A stretch of DNA of 64,000 nt. It comes from Amycolatopsis sp. cg9 (lineage in GTDB: Bacteria > Actinomycetota > Actinomycetes > Mycobacteriales > Pseudonocardiaceae). Below the pieces are notes generated by a model that was not told the DNA's origin, made no database searches, and was given only the letters and a program-made list of their open reading frames with translations. Position numbers and translations under genes: made by a program. The stretch spans positions 3,410,001 to 3,474,000 of the forward strand of contig NZ_CP166850.1 in NCBI RefSeq assembly GCF_041346945.1. The letters are read 5' to 3'. This document shows, piece by piece, positions 33,939 through 42,916 of the stretch. The first letter of the stretch is position 1. Every line of letters starts with the position of its first letter.

Positions 33939-34568
33939 TCAGATCAGCTCCCGGACGTTCGTCAAGATCTCCGGTGGGGTGAACCGCGGGTTGTGCTGGG
34001 TCCAGACCTTGACGAATTTCTTCCGATTGCCGCCGCGGAGCTCCCATTTTTCGCAGTGGCTGATCTGGTTGTCGGGAACGATGATCTTGGCCGCGACTTC
34101 GCCCTCGGTCTGGTAGGCCGAGTACCGTCGGTAGGCGTTGAGATCGCGCACCTCCTCGGCCACTCCTTCGATGCCGACCGCGGTGCGCGGCGCTAGGATG
34201 ACCCAACACGTGTAGAGGTACGCGACGTCACGTCGGCCGAACTGGGTACCGAACCACAGTGCCGTCTTCCTGGCGCGGTGCACCAGGTTCGTCGCCGCCA
34301 GGACGTCACGCTCCACCGTGCCGGCCGAGAGGGAGATGAACGGGCTGTTCTCGGAGAAAGGAATTCCGGTCGTGGGGTCGTTTTCCTCGAAATGATTGAC
34401 GTGCCGATCGATGTTCGCCGGCGTGAGCTTGTCCCTGACCTCGACTGGTCTGATCTGGTGGACCTTTCGCCACCAGTTGCAGTGCAGACCGTCTCCGTCT
34501 GCGATCAACTGCCGTGCTTCGTCGTCGCCGGGCAGGTGGATGCCCTTGACGCACCACTGAATGATCAT
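33939..34568 (-). CDS. Cassette protein with possible ADP-ribosyltransferase-like features
   Basis: The 209-residue protein starts at ATG 34568 and is first in the cassette. It has no signal peptide. FISLSAG at 77-83 sits where ADP-ribosyltransferases carry their STS-like strand, and YQTEGEVAAK at 152-161 has an E-x-E pair (Glu155, Glu157) followed by a hydrophobic strand, as in the catalytic loop of that fold. An N-terminal Arg (Arg19) could be the NAD-binding arginine. A block TNLVHRARKTALWFGTQFGRR (about 93-113, cited in part) lies between. These matches are by eye and weak; an unrelated conserved fold is quite possible. Confidence 0.45.
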   Translation of the reverse strand: MIIQWCVKGIHLPGDDEARQLIADGDGLHCNWWRKVHQIRPVEVRDKLTPANIDRHVNHFEENDPTTGIPFSENSPFISLSAGTVERDVLAATNLVHRARKTALWFGTQFGRRDVAYLYTCWVILAPRTAVGIEGVAEEVRDLNAYRRYSAYQTEGEVAAKIIVPDNQISHCEKWELRGGNRKKFVKVWTQHNPRFTPPEILTNVRELI

Positions 34569-34692
34569 TTGCCCTGCTGCCCCTCGGCGAACGTGGCATC
34601 GGCGATTTTCGGCCGATTTGTCGAGTCCTAAGTCGCGTCCGGGATCGAAAACGTTTCGCTCACTTTCGCCGGCTCTGAGGACCGGCTATTTC

Positions 34693-34717
34693 CTGACGCT
34701 CAGCCCGCCGGGGTCAG
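34693..34717. repeat. Right copy of the cassette-flanking direct repeat
   Basis: Identical over 25 bp to 32332-32356. It overlaps the last codons (Leu-Thr-Pro-Ala-Gly-stop) of the reductase gene, so integration here would leave that gene intact. Confidence 0.9.
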
Positions 34718-35281
34718 GATCGCCTGGGCGTCCTCGCCCGCGAACCACAGCCCGATGACGAACGCCGCCGTGGCCTCCAAGAGGGCCGCGCGGTCCAGGC
34801 CGCCCGCAGGCACCGGCTTCGCGCCGATGTCGTGGACCAGCGTGCTCACCGCTTCGAGCGCCGCCGGGTCGTCGCCGCACAGGGGGACCGACAGCGGGCG
34901 GCCACCGAACACCGGGGGTGTCATCCGCCAGACGTCGACGTGCGCGAGGTTGAACGCCTTGACCACGTGGGCGTCCGTGGCGATCCGCGAAGCCACCGGC
35001 GCGCCGGTCAGTGCCGGGTCGTTGGTGCAGTCCACCAGGACCTTCCCCGCGAGCGGGCCCGCCGCCGCGACGACCTCGGCGATCGCGGAAACCGGGACGG
35101 CCAGGAGCAGGACGTCCGCGAATTCCGCCGTGGAACGCCAAGACCCGTGAGAAGCGCCGAGTCGTGCGGCCAGAGCTGCCGGGTCGGACCGGCCGCTCAC
35201 CCTCAGCTCGTGCCCCGCTCGCGCCCACTGCGTGCCGAGCGCGTCCGCCATCCCGCCCGTGCCGAAGATCCCGATCCGCAT
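34700..35281 (-). CDS. NADPH-dependent F420 reductase-like protein
   Basis: A 193-residue Rossmann protein starting MRIGIFGTGGMADALG, the GxGxxA nucleotide-binding loop. SGRSD after strand 2 suggests NADP preference. ADVLLLAVPVSAIAEVV and VDCTNDP match the F420:NADPH oxidoreductase/YrpG-like family. It might reduce coenzyme F420 or act as a related NAD(P)-binding oxidoreductase. It is divergent from an HxlR regulator gene, which probably controls it. The last five codons form one end of the cassette-flanking repeat. Confidence 0.8.
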   Translation of the reverse strand: MRIGIFGTGGMADALGTQWARAGHELRVSGRSDPAALAARLGASHGSWRSTAEFADVLLLAVPVSAIAEVVAAAGPLAGKVLVDCTNDPALTGAPVASRIATDAHVVKAFNLAHVDVWRMTPPVFGGRPLSVPLCGDDPAALEAVSTLVHDIGAKPVPAGGLDRAALLEATAAFVIGLWFAGEDAQAILTPAG

Positions 35282-35299
35282 GCGTCCTCCTTGTGCTTG

Positions 35300-35311
35300 G
35301 CTGGTACCAGC
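35300..35311. promoter_or_regulatory. Palindrome between reductase and HxlR genes
   Basis: GCTGGTACCAGC is a perfect 12-bp palindrome in the 68-bp divergent gap between the two starts. It is a candidate operator for the HxlR protein encoded at 35350. Confidence 0.4.
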
Positions 35312-35349
35312 ACGACGGTAGGAACCCGGGAAGGAACCGAACGGTAACC

Positions 35350-35673
35350 ATGGACTTCCTCGCCGACTGCCGGACGCGGCTCGCGTTCGACCTGGTCGCC
35401 AACACCTGGAACCCGGTGGTGCTCTGGGCGCTGCGCCACGGGCCGCGGCGGCACGTCGACCTGCGGCGCGAGATCGGCGGGATCAGCGCCAAGGCGCTCA
35501 CGGAAACCGTGCGGCGCCTGGAGTCCGACGGTCTCGTCGAGCGTCGCGAAGGCGCGTACGCGCTCACGTCGTTGGGCTCAAGCTTCCTGGAGCCGATCGA
35601 GGGCTTCGGGCGCTGGGCCGCTGAGCACGGCGACGCCGTCGTCGCCGCTCAAAGCCGAGCACGACCAGCGTGA
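35350..35673 (+). CDS. HxlR-family transcriptional regulator
   Basis: A 107-residue winged-helix protein starting at ATG 35350 (MDFLADCRTRLAFDLVANTW). The family pattern is clear: NPVVLWALRHGPRRHVDLRR (about 21-40), then ISAKALTETVRRLESDGLV, then YALTSLG in the wing. Cys7 near the N terminus is a possible redox sensor, as in HypR/YodB members. It is divergent from the reductase gene, its likely target. Its 3' end overlaps the convergent membrane protein gene by 110 bp. Confidence 0.82.
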   Translation: MDFLADCRTRLAFDLVANTWNPVVLWALRHGPRRHVDLRREIGGISAKALTETVRRLESDGLVERREGAYALTSLGSSFLEPIEGFGRWAAEHGDAVVAAQSRARPA

Positions 35674-36244
35674 CCAGGGACAACGCGGGCAACGGGTAGC
35701 CGATCAGGAGCCCGGCGGTGACGTCGAAAACCGGTGCGGCGACCCCGGCCACGAACACCCACGTCGGCGCGGTCGGCGGTTTCGCGGCCGGGGACCACGG
35801 CGTCTTGCGGCCCGGCTTCGCGACCGAAAGCCACGCCTGGAACGCCAGCGCGCTCGCCATCGACGCCGCCCCCGCGATCTGCGGCCAGGCGACGGTGCCG
35901 GTGTCCGCGGATTCGTGCAGCGCGGGGGAGAGCAGGAAGATCCCGGCGTAGAGCTGCACCAGTGTCAGGGCGAACTTCGTGAGCACCCACCAGTGCCGGA
36001 AGTAGCCCCACGCGGTCGCGCCGGCGAGCAGGAGGCCGGTGAACGCGGAGGCGTTCGCCATCGGCGCGAGCAGCACGGTGTCGAGCCGCTCGGCCATCGC
36101 GGGCGCGCCCGTGGCGGTCAGCACGACCAAGGCGAGGGCCTGGCTCATCCAGGCGACGGACGACACGACGTGCAGCCAGACGACGGCCTGGCGCCAGCGG
36201 GGAGAAGTCTTCACGCCGTTCAGGCTCGCCGAACCGACGACCAC
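35564..36244 (-). CDS. Small integral membrane protein
   Basis: A 226-residue protein with about five hydrophobic segments (first AVVWLHVVSSVAWMSQALALVV, about 20-41, then TGLLLAG, LTLVQLYAGIFLLS, MASALAFQAWLS and FVAGVAAPVFDVTAGLLIG). The topology and the His in WLHV recall DUF2269-like or cytochrome-b-like four-helix proteins, but no family is certain. The Arg-rich C terminus is read from the strand opposite the HxlR gene's end. The GTG at 36244 lacks a clear ribosome site; GTG 36215 is an alternative. Confidence 0.6.
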   Translation of the reverse strand: MVVGSASLNGVKTSPRWRQAVVWLHVVSSVAWMSQALALVVLTATGAPAMAERLDTVLLAPMANASAFTGLLLAGATAWGYFRHWWVLTKFALTLVQLYAGIFLLSPALHESADTGTVAWPQIAGAASMASALAFQAWLSVAKPGRKTPWSPAAKPPTAPTWVFVAGVAAPVFDVTAGLLIGYPLPALSLVTLVVLGFERRRRRRRAQRPSARSPRSAPGSLSPTT

Positions 36245-36334
36245 GGCACATCGGGCGCGACCCGGGTTTCGCCCCGGAGCCCGGGAGGCCGCGCGTACTC
36301 CCGGCGGAGTACGAACCCGCGGCGGCCGTACGCC

Positions 36335-37321
36335 TCAGGTGGTCGTGACCGGGTTTTTCGCGGCCAGGGCCAGGAGGGGGACCGCGGCCGCCGCGTCGGT
36401 GATGAGCGTCGAGACCATGCCCGACCGCAGGACCGCGTCCACCGCCGCCGCCTTCGGCTTGCTGTAGCCCAGCGCGATCACCTCCGGCACCGCCGTCAGC
36501 TCCTCGTGGCTGATCGCCAGCACGTGGTGCGCCAGCCCGGTCGACAACGCGTTCCCGGCCGCGTCGAACAGCCGCGCGGCCACCTCCGCGGTCGCCCCGC
36601 GGGCCGCGATCGCCGCCCGCTCGGCCTCGTCCAGCGCGTCGTACACCGTCGATTCGCCGGGCTGCCACGCGCCGATGCTGACCACCGCCTTGGTCAGGTT
36701 CCGGAACTGCCCGAACGTCTCCGCGATCCCCGGCTGCCGCCGCAGCGTCTCGGTCGTGCGGCGGTCGGGCAGCACCAGCGGGCCGAAGATCGGGTAGGGG
36801 TCGCCGCCGGACACCGCCGTCACGCGGCTGACCGTCTCCACCGAGCGGCCGCGCATGTCCATCCCCGCCTGCACCCCGCACAGCTGGACGACCGGGCAGC
36901 GCGGCAGCGTCCGGATGGCCTCGGTCATCGCGTTGACCGAGCGCGCCCACGACAGCCCGATGACGTCCGACGGGGTCGCGATCTCCTCCAGCAGCCGGGC
37001 GGCCAGCGCCCCGATCTTCGCCCGGACGACCTCCTTCGGCTCCCGCTCGGTTGAGCGCTCGAGCACGAGGGCCCGCTGCAGGCCGTACGCCGAGCGCACC
37101 TCGTCCGACAGCGCCAGGTCCACCGGTGCCGGCAGGGCGAACTCCACCCGGACCAGCCCGGACTCCATGGCCGTGTCGAGCATCCGCGCGACCTTGAACC
37201 GGCTGACCCCGAACTCGTCGGCGATCTCCAGCTTGGAGCGTCCCTGCACGTAGAAGCGCCGGGCGACGGTCGCCAGCAGCATAGCTTCGGTGAGCGACGA
37301 CTGCTTCCTAGTGGTGCTCAT
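36335..37321 (-). CDS. SorC/DeoR-type sugar-binding transcriptional regulator
   Basis: A 328-residue regulator. The N-terminal helix-turn-helix (ARRFYVQGRSKLEIADEFGVSRFKVARML, about 19-48, cited by region) is followed by the SorC effector domain, with GLSWARSVNAM and VVSIGAWQPGESTVYD. It most likely senses a phosphorylated sugar or polyol and controls the divergent polyol operon. The ATG at 37321 lies inside a 16-bp palindrome, so the protein probably represses its own gene. A second matching palindrome lies in front of the dehydrogenase gene. Confidence 0.88.
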   Translation of the reverse strand: MSTTRKQSSLTEAMLLATVARRFYVQGRSKLEIADEFGVSRFKVARMLDTAMESGLVRVEFALPAPVDLALSDEVRSAYGLQRALVLERSTEREPKEVVRAKIGALAARLLEEIATPSDVIGLSWARSVNAMTEAIRTLPRCPVVQLCGVQAGMDMRGRSVETVSRVTAVSGGDPYPIFGPLVLPDRRTTETLRRQPGIAETFGQFRNLTKAVVSIGAWQPGESTVYDALDEAERAAIAARGATAEVAARLFDAAGNALSTGLAHHVLAISHEELTAVPEVIALGYSKPKAAAVDAVLRSGMVSTLITDAAAAVPLLALAAKNPVTTT

Positions 37322-37329
37322 ATGAGCAC
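37314..37329. promoter_or_regulatory. SorC-type operator 1, overlapping the regulator's start codon
   Basis: GTGCTCATATGAGCAC is a perfect 16-bp palindrome that includes the regulator's ATG. It shares the 12-bp core GCTCATATGAGC with the site at 37419-37432. Confidence 0.7.
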
Positions 37330-37418
37330 TATAGCCAGAAATATTCCCGAAAGGTTGACGTAACACACATGTCAGACCTGTAATGCCTTCACATGTTCTC
37401 GACGCCATAGGTCAATGC

Positions 37419-37432
37419 CGCTCATATGAGCG
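37419..37432. promoter_or_regulatory. SorC-type operator 2, in front of the polyol operon
   Basis: CGCTCATATGAGCG is a perfect 14-bp palindrome ending 18 bp before the dehydrogenase ATG. The core is identical to operator 1, about 104 bp away, and a looped dimer-of-dimers complex is possible. Confidence 0.7.
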
Positions 37433-37450
37433 CGAGGAAAGGGGCTTGGC

Positions 37451-38455
37451 ATGCGTGCCGCCATCATCGACCGGCCCGGCGAGATCAGGGTCGGTGAGGT
37501 GCCCGATCCGAAGCCGCGGGAACGCGAGGTGGTCGTCAAGGTCGGGGCCTGCGGGATCTGCGGGACCGATCTGCACATCGCGGACGGGCACTTCCCGCCC
37601 ACCCCGTACCCGATCATCCCCGGCCACGAGTTCTCCGGGGAGATCGTCGAGCTCGGCTCGGACGTGCCGGGCGGCTGGCAGGTCGGTGACCGCGTCGCTG
37701 TCGACCCGTCGCTGTTCTGCGGCTACTGCGGCCCGTGCCGCTCCGGCCACGGCAACCTGTGCGCCAACTGGAACGCCACCGGCGACACCGTCGACGGCGC
37801 CTTCGCCGAGTACGTCGCCGTCCCGTCGGCGAACTGCTACCGCATGCCCGACACGATGACCTGGGAACAGGGCGCGCTGGTCGAGCCGGTCTCCTGCGCG
37901 GTGCACGGCGTGCGCCGCGTCGGCGTCGAAGCCGGCGAACGCTTCCTGGTCGTCGGCGCCGGCACGATGGGCCTGATCATGCAGCAGCTGCTGCAGCGGG
38001 CCGGCGCGCACGTCACGGTGGTCGACCGCAACGCCGACCGGCTGCCGCGCGCGTCCCGGCTCGGCGCCGTCGCCACCGCGGCGGACGTCGGCGAGCTGAA
38101 CGACGAGAAGTTCGACGTCGCCGTCGACTGCACCGGCGCCGCGCCCGCCATCGAAGCGGCCTTCGACGCCACCCGCCGCGGTGGCCGGCTGCTCGTCTTC
38201 GGCGTCGCGCCGGCCGAAGCCCGCGTCGCGCTCTCGCCGTTCCGCATCTACAACGACGAGATCACCATCGTCGGCTCGATGGCCGTGCTGAACAGCTACG
38301 GCGCCGCGCTCGACCTCGTCGGAGGCGGCGCGATCGACACCGAAGAGCTGCTCACCGACCGGCTGCCGCTCGAGCGGTACCCGGACGCGCTGGCCAAGAT
38401 GCGCAGCGGCGCGGGCCTCAAGGTGCAGGTGCTCCCGGGAGGTGGCCGTGCGTAA
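37451..38455 (+). CDS. Zinc-dependent polyol dehydrogenase
   Basis: A 334-residue medium-chain dehydrogenase/reductase. The catalytic zinc ligands are in GICGTD (Cys about 37), the GHE motif (PGHEFSG, about 58-64) and EPVSCAVHG. The structural zinc is bound by four cysteines in CGYCGPCRSGHGNLC. The NAD-binding GAGTMGLIM follows at about 175. It probably oxidises a polyol (sorbitol, mannitol, xylitol or similar) brought in by the ABC transporter encoded downstream. A GAGGAAAGG ribosome site precedes the ATG. It overlaps the binding-protein gene. Confidence 0.87.
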   Translation: MRAAIIDRPGEIRVGEVPDPKPREREVVVKVGACGICGTDLHIADGHFPPTPYPIIPGHEFSGEIVELGSDVPGGWQVGDRVAVDPSLFCGYCGPCRSGHGNLCANWNATGDTVDGAFAEYVAVPSANCYRMPDTMTWEQGALVEPVSCAVHGVRRVGVEAGERFLVVGAGTMGLIMQQLLQRAGAHVTVVDRNADRLPRASRLGAVATAADVGELNDEKFDVAVDCTGAAPAIEAAFDATRRGGRLLVFGVAPAEARVALSPFRIYNDEITIVGSMAVLNSYGAALDLVGGGAIDTEELLTDRLPLERYPDALAKMRSGAGLKVQVLPGGGRA

Positions 38456-39782
38456 GCTGCTCACCCTCCTCGCCGCGACGTCGCTGGTGGCCACCGGGTG
38501 CGCGGGCGCCGGTTCGGTCGGCCAGGGCAACTCGACACTCGTCATCGCGATCGTGTCCAACCCGCAGATGAAGGACGCGATCTCGCTCGCGCCCGAGTTC
38601 GAGAAGGTCACCGGCATCAACCTGAAGTTCGTGTCGCTGCCGGAAAACCAGGCCCGCGCGAAGATCACCGCGTCGACCGCCACCGAGGGCGGCGAGTTCG
38701 ACGTCGTCATGATCAGCAACTACGAGGCCCCGCAGTGGGCGGCCAACGGCTGGCTCGAGAACCTCGAACCGCACATGGCGGCCACCCAGGGCTACGACGA
38801 AGGCGACTTCATCCCCAGCATCAAGCAGTCGCTGTCGTACCAGAACCAGATGTACGCGGTGCCGTTCTACGGCGAGTCGTCGTTCCTGGCCTACCGCAAG
38901 GACCTCTTCGAGAAGGCCGGGCTCACCATGCCGGCCAAGCCGACGTGGCAGCAGATCGCCGGCTTCGCCGCGAAGCTCGACGACAAGGCCAACGGCGTCG
39001 CCGGCATCTGCCTGCGCGGCAAGCCCGGCTGGGGCGAGAGCCTCGCGCCGTTCACCACGGTGGCCAACACCTTCGGCGCCCAGTGGTTCGACAAGGACTG
39101 GAACGCCAAGCTGACGTCGCCGGAGTTCGAGGAAGCCGCGAACTTCTACGTGAACCTGATCCGCGAGCACGGCGAGGTCGGCGCCTCCAGCGCCGGGTTC
39201 TCCGAGTGCGGCACGCGCTACACCCAGGGCAACGCGGCGATGTGGTACGACGCGACGGTCATGGCGGGCACCAACGAGGACCCGTCGAGCAGCAAGATCG
39301 TCGGCAAGTCCGGGTACACGGCGGCGCCGGTCGTCAAGACGCAGGCCAGCGGCTGGCTCTACACCTGGGCGCTGGGCATCCCGAAGGTCGCCAAGGACAA
39401 GGACGCGGCCTGGAAGTTCATGGCCTGGATGACCGACAAGGCGTACGTGCAGAAGGTCGGCCAGACCTACGGCTGGAACCGCGTCCCGCCGGGCGTGCGT
39501 CAGTCCACTTACGACATTCCCGACTACGCCAAGGCCGCCGCGGCCTACGCGAAGCCCACTTTGGACGGGATCGCGGACGCGAACCAGCAGAAGGTCATGG
39601 CGAACCCGGTGCCCTACCCGGGCATCCAGTTCGTCGGCATCCCCGAGTTCCAGGACCTCGGCACCCGGGTGAGCCAGCAGCTGTCGGCGGCGATCGCCGG
39701 GCGCCAGTCCGTCGACGACGCGCTGAAGCAGTCCCAGGACTACGCCCAGACCGTGGGCGACTCCTACAAGGCGGTGCAGTGA
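38448..39782 (+). CDS. Polyol/sugar-binding lipoprotein (ABC transporter)
   Basis: A family 1 extracellular solute-binding protein of 444 residues. GTG 38448 is preferred over GTG 38442 because the GGGAGG ribosome site covers the latter. The lipobox ATGC lies at about residues 14-17, followed by a Gly/Ser linker. The rest is the MalE-like fold, with typical FYGESSFLAYRKDLFEKAG and GNAAMWYDATVMAG segments (cited in part). It delivers the substrate to the permeases that follow. Its start lies within the dehydrogenase gene, and its stop is adjacent to the permease ATG (TGATG). Confidence 0.9.
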   Translation: MRKLLTLLAATSLVATGCAGAGSVGQGNSTLVIAIVSNPQMKDAISLAPEFEKVTGINLKFVSLPENQARAKITASTATEGGEFDVVMISNYEAPQWAANGWLENLEPHMAATQGYDEGDFIPSIKQSLSYQNQMYAVPFYGESSFLAYRKDLFEKAGLTMPAKPTWQQIAGFAAKLDDKANGVAGICLRGKPGWGESLAPFTTVANTFGAQWFDKDWNAKLTSPEFEEAANFYVNLIREHGEVGASSAGFSECGTRYTQGNAAMWYDATVMAGTNEDPSSSKIVGKSGYTAAPVVKTQASGWLYTWALGIPKVAKDKDAAWKFMAWMTDKAYVQKVGQTYGWNRVPPGVRQSTYDIPDYAKAAAAYAKPTLDGIADANQQKVMANPVPYPGIQFVGIPEFQDLGTRVSQQLSAAIAGRQSVDDALKQSQDYAQTVGDSYKAVQ

Positions 39783-40714
39783 TGTCCACGCTCTCGGTAG
39801 ATACGCCCAAGCCCCAGGCACACGCCAAGACCGCGGAGAAACGCGGCCTGAGCACCGCGGCCAAGCGGCGGCTGCCGCTGCTGCCCGCGCTGGTCTTCGT
39901 CATCGCGGTGACGCAGCTGCCGTTCCTGCTCACCGTGTTCTACTCGTTCCAGTCGTGGAACCTGGTCCGCCCGGGTTCGCGGCACTTCGTCGGCCTGGAC
40001 AACTACATCGACGTCTTCAGCGATACGACGTTCCTGGTCGCGCTGCTCAACACCGTGGTGCTGACCGTGGTGTGCGTGCTGGTCGCGCTGCTGCTGGGCC
40101 TCGGCCTGGCGATCCTGCTCGACCGGAAGTTCTTCGGCCGCGGCGTCGTCCGGACGCTGCTGATCACGCCGTTCCTCATCCTGCCGGCGGCCGGCGCGCT
40201 GCTGTGGAAGACGACGATGTTCGACCCGACCTACGGGCTGCTGCACTTCGTCTTCGGCACCGACGTCGACTGGCTTTCGGAGTTCCCGCTGGCCTCGGTG
40301 ATGGCGCAGATCGTGTGGCAGTGGACGCCGTTCATGATGCTGCTCATCCTGGCCGGCCTGCAGAGCCAGTCCAAAGAGGTCCTGGAAGCGGCCGCTGTGG
40401 ACGGTGCGAGCCGGTGGCGGACGTTCGTGTCCATCACGCTGCCGCACCTGTCCCGGTTCCTGCAGCTGGCGACGCTGCTGGGCGCGATCTACATCGTGAA
40501 CAGCTTCGACGCGATCTTCCTGATGACCCAGGGCGGCCCGGGCACGGCGAGCACGAACCTGCCGTACTACATCTACCAGCGCGCGTTCGAAGGCTTCGAC
40601 GTCGGCCAGTCGTCCGCGATGGGCGTGGTCGTCGTGATCCTGACGATGATCGTCGCGACCTTCGCGCTGCGCTTGATGTTCCGCACGTTCTCCGTGAGCG
40701 GAGGGATCAAATGA
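39782..40714 (+). CDS. Polyol ABC transporter permease 1 (MalF type)
   Basis: A 310-residue permease with six predicted helices after a polar, basic N terminus of about 32 residues. The EAA loop appears as EAAAVDGASRWRTFVSITLPH (about 200-220, cited in part), the contact site for the ATPase. It sits between the binding protein and the second permease, overlapping both (TGATG before, ATGA after). The MtlF/SmoF-type polyol group is the closest family. Confidence 0.92.
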   Translation: MSTLSVDTPKPQAHAKTAEKRGLSTAAKRRLPLLPALVFVIAVTQLPFLLTVFYSFQSWNLVRPGSRHFVGLDNYIDVFSDTTFLVALLNTVVLTVVCVLVALLLGLGLAILLDRKFFGRGVVRTLLITPFLILPAAGALLWKTTMFDPTYGLLHFVFGTDVDWLSEFPLASVMAQIVWQWTPFMMLLILAGLQSQSKEVLEAAAVDGASRWRTFVSITLPHLSRFLQLATLLGAIYIVNSFDAIFLMTQGGPGTASTNLPYYIYQRAFEGFDVGQSSAMGVVVVILTMIVATFALRLMFRTFSVSGGIK

Positions 40715-41547
40715 CCACGACCGCCGCACCCCGCAAGCGGGCCTACGGCAAGGGGTCGCTGACCCTGGCGACCTGGGTGATCGCGATCCTGTTCGTCTTC
40801 CCGCTGCTGTGGATGATCCTCACGGCGTTCAAGCAGGAGGCGGACGCCTACACCGACCCGCCCAAACTGCTGTTCACCCCGACGTTCGACCAGATCGGCA
40901 ACGTCCTGAGCGGCGGGTTCCTGCCGTACGTGTCCAACTCGGCGTTCGTCACGATCCTTTCGACGGCGCTGGTGCTGCTCTTCGGCGTCCCGGCGGCGTA
41001 CGCGCTGTCGCTGGCGCCGGTCAAGGGCACGTCGAACGCGCTCGGGTTCTTCCTCTCGACGAAGATGCTGCCGATCGTGGCGGCGATCATCCCGCTGTAC
41101 ATCATTTCCCAGAACACCGAGCTGCTCGACACGGTGTGGGCGCTGGTCATCCTCTACACGTCGATGAACCTGCCGCTGGCGATCTGGATGATGCGGTCGT
41201 TCTTCCTCGAGGTGCCGCACGAGATGATCGAGGCGGGCCGGATCGACGGCGCGAACCTGCCGACGCTGCTGCGCAAGATCATCATGCCGGTGGTCGCGCC
41301 CGGGATCGCGGCGACGGCGCTGATCTGCGTCATCTTCTCCTGGACCGAGTTCTTCTACGCGGTCAACCTGACGGCGGCGCGGGCCGGCACGGTGCCGGTG
41401 TTCCTCGTCGGGTTCATCACCAGTGAGGGCCTGTACTGGGCCCAGCTTTCCGCCGCCGCGCTGCTGGCTTCGCTGCCGGTGATGATCGTCGGCTGGATCG
41501 CCCAGAACCACCTCGTCCGGGGGCTGTCGATGGGAGCGGTGAAGTAG
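40711..41547 (+). CDS. Polyol ABC transporter permease 2 (MalG type)
   Basis: A 278-residue permease with six predicted helices. The EAA loop reads EAGRIDGANLPTLLRKIIMP (about 172-191). FPLLWMILTAFK near the first helix and FFLSTKMLPIVAAIIPLY are typical of the MtlG/SmoG-like polyol branch. The ATG overlaps the previous stop by 4 bp. It partners permease 1 and the ATPase encoded 3 bp downstream. Confidence 0.92.
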   Translation: MTTTAAPRKRAYGKGSLTLATWVIAILFVFPLLWMILTAFKQEADAYTDPPKLLFTPTFDQIGNVLSGGFLPYVSNSAFVTILSTALVLLFGVPAAYALSLAPVKGTSNALGFFLSTKMLPIVAAIIPLYIISQNTELLDTVWALVILYTSMNLPLAIWMMRSFFLEVPHEMIEAGRIDGANLPTLLRKIIMPVVAPGIAATALICVIFSWTEFFYAVNLTAARAGTVPVFLVGFITSEGLYWAQLSAAALLASLPVMIVGWIAQNHLVRGLSMGAVK

Positions 41548-41549
41548 TC

Positions 41550-42623
<1,074 letters not shown>

Positions 42624-42634
42624 AAGAACAGGCC

Positions 42635-42675
42635 ACGGCCACCTCGCGGGAACCCCTTACCCGCGAGGTGGCCGT
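42635..42675 (+). terminator. Terminator of the polyol operon
   Basis: A perfect 16-bp stem (42635-42650 with 42660-42675) has a 9-base loop and is followed by a short T run. It lies 11 bp after the ATPase stop and also serves the convergent ferredoxin gene. Confidence 0.85.
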
Positions 42676-42683
42676 TTCCCTCG

Positions 42684-42878
42684 CTACTCCTGCAGGGAGA
42701 GGGCCTGGCTGGGACAGACGTGCACCGCTTCGCGGGCCTTCTCGACCAGCTCGCCCTCCGGCGTCTCGTTCAGCACGATGACCGTGCCGTCGTCCTCGCT
42801 CTGGTCGAACAGCGCGGGCTCGGTGAGCACGCACTGACCGGCGCCGACGCACTTGCCGGTATCCGCGATGATCTTCAT
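42684..42878 (-). CDS. Small [3Fe-4S] ferredoxin
   Basis: A 64-residue ferredoxin of the type that feeds actinomycete P450s. CVGAGQC (Cys10, Cys16) and the distal CPSQAL supply three cysteines. The position where a [4Fe-4S] ferredoxin has its extra cysteine is occupied by Gly/Ala in VGAG, so a [3Fe-4S] cluster is expected. The ATG at 42878 follows AGGAAAGAAGG. It lies 38 bp downstream of a P450 gene on the same strand; no ferredoxin reductase gene is nearby. Confidence 0.9.
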   Translation of the reverse strand: MKIIADTGKCVGAGQCVLTEPALFDQSEDDGTVIVLNETPEGELVEKAREAVHVCPSQALSLQE

Positions 42879-42916
42879 GGTCCTTCTTTCCTGTGGTGGG
42901 ATGGCAGGTTCGATCT

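Larger units (their letters stand above)
32332..34717. mobile_element. Three-gene cassette flanked by a 25-bp direct repeat
   Basis: Perfect 25-bp direct repeats at 32332-32356 and 34693-34717 enclose exactly three co-oriented minus-strand genes. The interior has clearly lower GC than the flanks (for example 55% in 34381-34440, whereas flanking lines are above 70%). The right copy is the 3' end of the reductase gene at 34700-35281, including its stop codon. This is the classic configuration for site-specific integration into a gene end. No integrase or transposase is inside, so the mobilising enzyme would have to act in trans or have been lost. Confidence 0.65.

Noticed and set aside
36250..36340. 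Possible extra gene between the membrane protein and SorC regulator
   Set aside because: The gap is only about 90 bp and shows no start with a ribosome site.
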